A stretch of 19,391 nucleotides of DNA. Origin: Tenderia sp965602225. GTDB taxonomy: Bacteria; Pseudomonadota; Gammaproteobacteria; Tenderiales; Tenderiaceae. A model generated the notes under the pieces. The model was not told the origin of the DNA. It was given only the letters and a program-made list of their open reading frames with translations, and searched no databases. Shown piece by piece: positions 15,549 to 19,391 of the stretch. The stretch lies in contig CBFCYE010000041.1 in the NCBI GenBank assembly GCA_965602225.1, positions 1 to 19,391 of the forward strand, written 5' to 3'. The position numbers and the translations under genes were made by a program. Numbering within the stretch: the stretch's first letter is position 1; each line of letters starts with the position of its first letter.

Positions 15549-16622
15549 CTATTCTGTTGCGGTGTTTGCTGGCAACGAAATGGGGCGGTAGACATCAACC
15601 TTTCTAAAGAACTGGTCGGCGATGTAAACTCGGCCATCTTCATCGACATCAATCCCGGCGGGCAACATGTAATTGCCCGGTGCACTATTCTGGCCGCGCT
15701 GGCCAATCACCATCAACAACTCACCTCTGTCATTGAATATCTGAACATTGCCGAAGGCGGTGTCGACGACATAGATGTTGCCATCTTTATCGGTGCTAAC
15801 CCCCTTGGGGCTGAAAAACTGGCCGGGGTAGCGTCCCAGTGTGCCAAAGCTGAATTTGTAATTGCCGTCGGCATCGAAAGCCTGGATACGGAAGTTGCCC
15901 TTGTCGACGACGTAAATCGTGCCGTCTGCCGCGCTGCTAATCTGCAAAGGAAGATTAAACTGACCGTGTTCACCGCCGCGTTTACCTATGACTTTGAGGC
16001 GTTCGCCGGTCTGTGAATCAAGGATCAACATCTGGTGATCCTGATTGTCGACGCCGCCGGTATCGATGACATAAATCTTACTGCCATCCGCTGATACGGC
16101 TACGCCGGCAGGACGCTTAAACATTTTTTTTGTGCCAAGGACGCGCAGAAAATTGCCTTCCAAATCAAATACGGTGATGTGCTGAGCACTGACATCGGCG
16201 ACAAAGATTTCACCTTGTGCCGAGATGTCGATACCAACAGGCTTGAATAATTGGCCGGGTTTTTCGTTGCCAAACTGTTTGTACTGATTGTTCCTGGTAT
16301 CAAACATGACCACTGCACGTTGTACCGTGTCGGTGACATAGACGCGGCCAGCGTGGACGGCGACGCCATAGGGTTTGACCAGCCCTTTGATGTCATCGAC
16401 TTCGCCGGTGGCGTAGCGGCGCAGCTTTTTGGCGGTGGTCAGTGGTTCGATATTGCTGTTGTAACGCAATGAGCGTTCAAAGATGAAGCGAGGTTGGTCT
16501 GGCGCGGCTGGATAGACCGGCGGTTCAAATGTTACTTGGGGCGGTGTCGTGCTACAGGCAGCCAAAACCAGCGGTGCCAGCAATACGAGACAGCGAAGCG
16601 ATTTGTTTATTTGATGTGGCAT
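15549..16622 (-). CDS. NHL-repeat beta-propeller lipoprotein
   Basis: A 357-residue predicted lipoprotein (lipobox LAAC, C23) followed by about six NHL repeats from roughly residue 85 to 345. The repeats are recognisable by P-x-G-(V/I)-A/D-V, G-x-(I/V)-Y/F-V-A/V-D and I-x-V/I-F-D units (e.g. KPVGIDISAQGEIFVADVSA). Such propellers are usually binding scaffolds. It starts inside the last 16 nt of the upstream pentahaem cytochrome gene, so the two are probably co-translated. NHL proteins often lie beside multihaem cytochromes, including in loci proposed for extracellular electron transfer, so a scaffold role for the cytochromes on the outer membrane or in the periplasm is a reasonable inference. 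The convergent gene ends one nucleotide away, with no visible terminator between them. Confidence 0.9.
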   Translation of the reverse strand: MPHQINKSLRCLVLLAPLVLAACSTTPPQVTFEPPVYPAAPDQPRFIFERSLRYNSNIEPLTTAKKLRRYATGEVDDIKGLVKPYGVAVHAGRVYVTDTVQRAVVMFDTRNNQYKQFGNEKPGQLFKPVGIDISAQGEIFVADVSAQHITVFDLEGNFLRVLGTKKMFKRPAGVAVSADGSKIYVIDTGGVDNQDHQMLILDSQTGERLKVIGKRGGEHGQFNLPLQISSAADGTIYVVDKGNFRIQAFDADGNYKFSFGTLGRYPGQFFSPKGVSTDKDGNIYVVDTAFGNVQIFNDRGELLMVIGQRGQNSAPGNYMLPAGIDVDEDGRVYIADQFFRKVDVYRPISLPANTATE

Positions 16623-17353
16623 GTCTCACACAACCGCTCGGCGCCGGTTCTCAATAACAGGTTGACGTCGGGATTGTGAACATTGTGACAGCTGGCGCAC
16701 TCTACCTTGTTGTCATAGATTTTTACGCCGTTGTCAAAGCCGTAGTCATGATCGAGCGGGCGGAAGTCTGGGTCTTTTGGGTTAAGACCAGCGTAATCCA
16801 TTGATATGGGGTGATCGTTTTGCAGGTCGGTGCCGATGTGTTTGATCTCGATGCTGTGGGCGGCAATGCCATTGTGACACTTGCCGCAGTTCATCAGGCT
16901 ATTGCCACCATTGAGACGCAGATGCAGTGAGGCGTCTTCACTGCTGTTCCAGGTGTCGGGCTTGAAGACGGTCATGTCCACCGCCAGGGTGCCATCGTGA
17001 CAGGACAGGCATAACAGGCTGATTGGGCTGGGGGTCTTGACCTTGTTGTCGAGGGTGCGTGAGTCGTACAGGTCATAGGCGCTGTCGACAGCGGGTTGAA
17101 AACGGTTCCAGCCGAGGATGCCGCCTAGTTCGCCTGAATCGGCCCCCTCTTTTTCTGGTGGCAGGTGACAATAGACGCAAGGATTGCCGTAATCGGCAAA
17201 GGCCAGCCCGGACATGGCGGCGACACCAGCACGATCATTGAGGCCGGTGAAGTCGTGTTTAGAGCCGAGAATAGTGCCCGCCTGAGCATATCCCGTTAAA
17301 ACGCATGAGGCTAGCGCTAGGTAGAACAGATTTTTTGTTAAGAAATTCAACAC
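16607..17353 (-). CDS. secreted pentahaem cytochrome c (doubled-CxxCH type)
   Basis: With the GTG start at 17353-17351 this is a 248-residue secreted cytochrome. The signal peptide (L-N-F-L-T-K-N-L-F-Y-L-A-L-A-S...YAQA) is followed by five haem sites: CVYCH (C59), CLSCH (C115), CGKCH (C156), CASCH (C219) and CETCH (C242). There are many extra histidines that could be distal ligands. The opening G-S-K-H-D-F-T-G and L-C-L-S-C-H-D-G-T resemble doubled-CxxCH cytochromes. An in-frame TTG at 17386 would give 259 residues, but it puts a charged stretch before the signal peptide and has no ribosome site; GTG at 17353 has AGACGG about 10 nt upstream. The gene overlaps the NHL lipoprotein start by 16 nt. 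Redox partners are unknown. Confidence 0.88.
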   Translation of the reverse strand: MLNFLTKNLFYLALASCVLTGYAQAGTILGSKHDFTGLNDRAGVAAMSGLAFADYGNPCVYCHLPPEKEGADSGELGGILGWNRFQPAVDSAYDLYDSRTLDNKVKTPSPISLLCLSCHDGTLAVDMTVFKPDTWNSSEDASLHLRLNGGNSLMNCGKCHNGIAAHSIEIKHIGTDLQNDHPISMDYAGLNPKDPDFRPLDHDYGFDNGVKIYDNKVECASCHNVHNPDVNLLLRTGAERLCETCHIK

Positions 17354-17427
17354 AAAGATGTAACCGTCTTTTAACACACAACTCAACTGCTAAGCATACT
17401 AGGCCCTGCTTGGGTAGCGCAAACGCT

Positions 17428-17444
17428 TATTTTAGTGGAAAATA
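17428..17444. promoter_or_regulatory. palindrome in the divergent intergenic region (possible operator)
   Basis: TATTTT, 5-nt centre AGTGG, AAAATA: a perfect 6-bp dyad in the 162-nt gap between the divergently transcribed pentahaem and multihaem cytochrome genes. It does not match an FNR or CRP site. A shared regulator site is possible, but a short AT-rich dyad can also occur by chance. Confidence 0.25.
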
Positions 17445-17515
17445 GCCACCTCTTGAATATTAGAAAGCTTTTGTGCCTGATTGATGTGCTCAGAGCGTGA
17501 ATGTTAAGGCGATAA

Positions 17516-18736
17516 ATGCGTTTTTCCCTGATTAAATCCCTGCTGTTTTCTGTGTTGATGTCCGTTGCGGCAGGTGCCTGGGCGGCTGCCCCGATTCCTT
17601 TGGACGAGGCTGGCAAGATCTATCGTGAGAATTGTGCCGTCTGTCATGGTGATCGTGGCGATGGTCAGAGTCGGGCCCGTTTTGGTCTCACCCCTCAGCC
17701 TCGTGATTTCACCACGCCGGGCGCGGCCGCCGAGCTGAATCGCAAGCGTATGATGACCTCGGTGGTGCAGGGGCGTGAGGGTACCGCTATGGTGGGTTGG
17801 CATGGTCGGCTGAGCATGCCGCAGATTGAAGGGGTGGTGAATTATATTCGCACGACCTTTATGCGTCTGGCTCCATCTGAGGAAGCGCTGGCGGTCACCG
17901 AACCGCGTCTTCAGCACGGCAGGAAACTGTACGAAGAGCACTGTCGGGTTTGTCATGGTGATCGCGGTAATGGCGCTACCTGGACCAATTCGGTTTTGAA
18001 TCCGCCGCCACGTAACTTTACTTCACCACAGGCGCGCCGCATCCTGACGCGTAAGAGGATGTTGGCCTCGGTTACCTACGGCCGTAAACAGACGGCGATG
18101 ATGGCTTTTTCCAATCGCTTATCGGAAAGCGATGTTCACGACGTGGTTGATTATGTCCGTGCAACCTTTATGAAGGGGCCGGTGGTGGCGGATGCAGGGG
18201 TAATGGATCTGTCCGGTTCCGGTGCCTTGGGTGGCGGTGGTCATAGCGGAGGTGGTCATGCCGGTGCAGCACCGCATGGTCGTGCGCCTACATCGATCGG
18301 TTCGCATGGAATGGCACCACGTTTAGGACAGTCGCAGACCCAGGGGCATGCGATCGATATGAATGCGCCTTTTCCTGCTGGTTTGCAGGCCGACTTTAAA
18401 CGCGGTCGCGAAATCTATATGGTTAATTGCACTGCCTGCCATGGTACACGTGGCGATGGTCTGGGGCCGCGGGCCTATTTTATTCAGCCCAAGCCGCGTA
18501 ATTTTATTCATAGCGAATCACGCAGCATGTTCAATCGTCCAGCCTTGTTTGGTGCGATCATGATGGGTAAGTCGGGCACGGTGATGCCAGCCTGGGGTAC
18601 GGTGCTGTCGCCACAACAGGTGGCCGATGTGGCTGAATTTGTCTATCAGGATTTTATTCATCCGAATCCAGATGAGATAAAGCCGCAGCCTGAGTTGGAT
18701 CAAGCTCAGGAAGAGGATAAAAAAAAAGCCCCTTAG
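17516..18736 (+). CDS. multihaem cytochrome c, trihaem zero-frame product
   Basis: A 406-residue secreted cytochrome with a signal peptide (about 1-24, AWA-A) and three homologous monohaem domains: CAVCHGDRGDG (C40), CRVCHGDRGNG (C143) and CTACHGTRGDG (C305). Each is followed by P-x-P-R-(D/N)-F and a downstream G-x-x-G/Q-T-x-M stretch whose methionine is a probable distal ligand. Domains 2 and 3 are joined by a glycine/histidine-rich linker (about 238-281, five histidines). The start has AAGG 6 nt upstream. The frame ends at TAG 18734-18736, seven bases after a run of nine A. The next frame continues with a fourth domain of the same type, so the true product may be longer (see the following two entries). 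Confidence 0.85.
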   Translation: MRFSLIKSLLFSVLMSVAAGAWAAAPIPLDEAGKIYRENCAVCHGDRGDGQSRARFGLTPQPRDFTTPGAAAELNRKRMMTSVVQGREGTAMVGWHGRLSMPQIEGVVNYIRTTFMRLAPSEEALAVTEPRLQHGRKLYEEHCRVCHGDRGNGATWTNSVLNPPPRNFTSPQARRILTRKRMLASVTYGRKQTAMMAFSNRLSESDVHDVVDYVRATFMKGPVVADAGVMDLSGSGALGGGGHSGGGHAGAAPHGRAPTSIGSHGMAPRLGQSQTQGHAIDMNAPFPAGLQADFKRGREIYMVNCTACHGTRGDGLGPRAYFIQPKPRNFIHSESRSMFNRPALFGAIMMGKSGTVMPAWGTVLSPQQVADVAEFVYQDFIHPNPDEIKPQPELDQAQEEDKKKAP

Positions 18737-18755
18737 CGGCAGCTGAAACAGCGGC
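18708..18755 (+). other. A9 frame-break with features of a -1 recoding site
   Basis: The zero frame reads GAT AAA AAA AAA GCC CCT TAG. Slipping back one base on A AAA AAA continues as AGC CCC TTA GCG and stays open to the window end. An internal Shine-Dalgarno-like AGGAAGAGG lies at 18708-18716, its AGGA 9 nt before the heptamer 18721-18727. A small stem (GC.GCTG/CAGC.GC, 18739-18755) begins about 11 nt after it. This arrangement recalls dnaX-type programmed frameshifting. A run of nine A could also cause transcriptional slippage, or be a sequencing or assembly error or a real inactivating indel. Confidence 0.5.
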
Positions 18756-19391
18756 GGCAATTCCCTCTACAGTTGAAATAGCAGCAGGTAGCCGCGCCAC
18801 CAGCGCCTTTGAAAAAGGCCGCGATCTCTATAATTATTACTGTTATTTCTGTCATGGTTACGCAGGCAATGCTGAGACGCTGGCGGCCACTTATTTGTCA
18901 CCACCACCACGAAATTTCACCGCAACTCGCGTGCAGGATCTACCGCGCGAACGGATGCTCAAGTCAGTCACCGATGGCCGCATGGATACCGGCATGGCCG
19001 GTTTCAAAAACAAACTGTCAGCAGAGCAGATTGAGTTGGTGGTGGATTTTGTTCGGCAGGCCTTTATGGGTAGCGACAAGCTCAATACCCGTTATCACAC
19101 CAAAGGTAATGGCTGGCCGGACCATGATCGTTACGCCATTGCCTTTCCGTTTGCAACGGGCGAGATTGCGCTTGATACTCCGATGGAGCAATTGAGTGCC
19201 GAGCAACAGCAGGGTCGAAAGTTGTTCATGGATAGTTGTGTTACCTGTCATGATCGCGCCAAGGTTGAGAGCGAGGGGCTGGCCTGGGATCCGCGCGCAG
19301 TTTCATTTCCGCGCACAGGTTATTCGCACCGCATGCCGGATGCCGTATCGGCGGCGACGCCCTATTCGAAACATGATGTGTTACCTGATGC
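18721..19391 (+). CDS. multihaem cytochrome c, C-terminal continuation in the -1 frame (partial, runs off right edge)
   Basis: This frame is open from 18721 to the window end (about 223 codons) and has no usual start codon or signal peptide before its first haem site. It carries two haem sites: CYFCHG (codon at 18841) and CVTCHD (codon at 19237). The first belongs to the same domain as those upstream: PPPRNFT, then RMLKSVTDGR and a V-V-D-F-V-R helix, closely matching PPPRNFT, RMLASVTYGR and V-V-D-Y-V-R of domain 2. After a -1 shift at the A9 tract the fused protein would have at least five haems (C40, C143, C305, C443, C575) and over 620 residues. It is best read as the same gene rather than a separate one. 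Whether it is made by recoding, or the break is an error or a mutation, is open. Confidence 0.75.

Noticed and set aside
15513..16016. Plus-strand frame opposite the NHL gene
   Set aside because: It is the reverse of a well-supported lipoprotein gene and shows no signal peptide or domain.
17480..17500. FNR- or CRP-like site (TTGATGTGCTCAGA) before the multihaem cytochrome
   Set aside because: Only one half-site matches; the second half is poor.
18809..19195. A plus-strand frame whose first residues resemble a signal peptide
   Set aside because: It begins with TTG, is another frame of the cytochrome continuation, and its product has no family features, whereas the -1 frame shows haem motifs and repeat homology.

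Overview
The window looks like a chromosomal segment of a respiring gammaproteobacterium, though no marker here fixes the genus. The evidence is a complete system I cytochrome c maturation operon in the order ccmABCDEFGHI, many secreted c-type cytochromes and lipoproteins, and moderate GC. No rRNA, tRNA, CRISPR array or full-length transposase gene was seen.

Layout: (1) 1-1372, minus strand: a MoxR ATPase and the N-terminal part of a DUF58 protein, coupled by a TAATG overlap, with a plausible sigma70 promoter at 1412-1440. (2) 1492-2316, plus strand: a membrane-anchored FGE/SUMF1-fold protein without the catalytic cysteines. (3) 2490-9756, plus strand: ccmA to ccmI, tightly packed with start/stop overlaps, probably from a promoter with a perfect TATAAT at 2440-2445. 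The packing is broken once, between ccmH and ccmI, by a 238-bp palindromic MITE-like element (8233-8470). (4) 9768-15547, plus strand, apparently continuing the ccm transcript: a TlpA-like lipoprotein thioredoxin, a monoheme cytochrome c, two paralogous seven-motif Reg_prop beta-propeller proteins, and an 819-residue GGDEF/EAL protein whose periplasmic sensor carries a CxxCH haem site. (5) 15549-17353, minus strand, convergent with (4): a pentahaem cytochrome followed by an NHL-propeller lipoprotein, overlapping by 16 nt. (6) 17516 to the right edge, plus strand, divergent from (5): a repeat-built multihaem cytochrome. Its reading frame breaks at a run of nine A (18719-18727) and resumes in the -1 frame with two more haem sites, running off the window.

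How it fits together: Ccm attaches haem to apocytochromes in the periplasm, CcmG and the TlpA-like protein can keep CxxCH cysteines reduced, and the surrounding genes supply Ccm clients. Region (4) reads as a possible envelope redox-sensing branch ending in c-di-GMP synthesis or breakdown. Regions (5) and (6) read as a possible periplasmic or outer-membrane electron-transfer locus. Both system-level readings are inferences.

The three points most worth checking are: the MITE-like element that seems to have split an ancestral GTGA ccmH/ccmI overlap while supplying a new ATG and a Shine-Dalgarno-like GAGG; the A9 frame break inside the multihaem cytochrome, which has features of a -1 recoding site; and the haem-sensor c-di-GMP protein joined to a propeller pair directly behind ccm.
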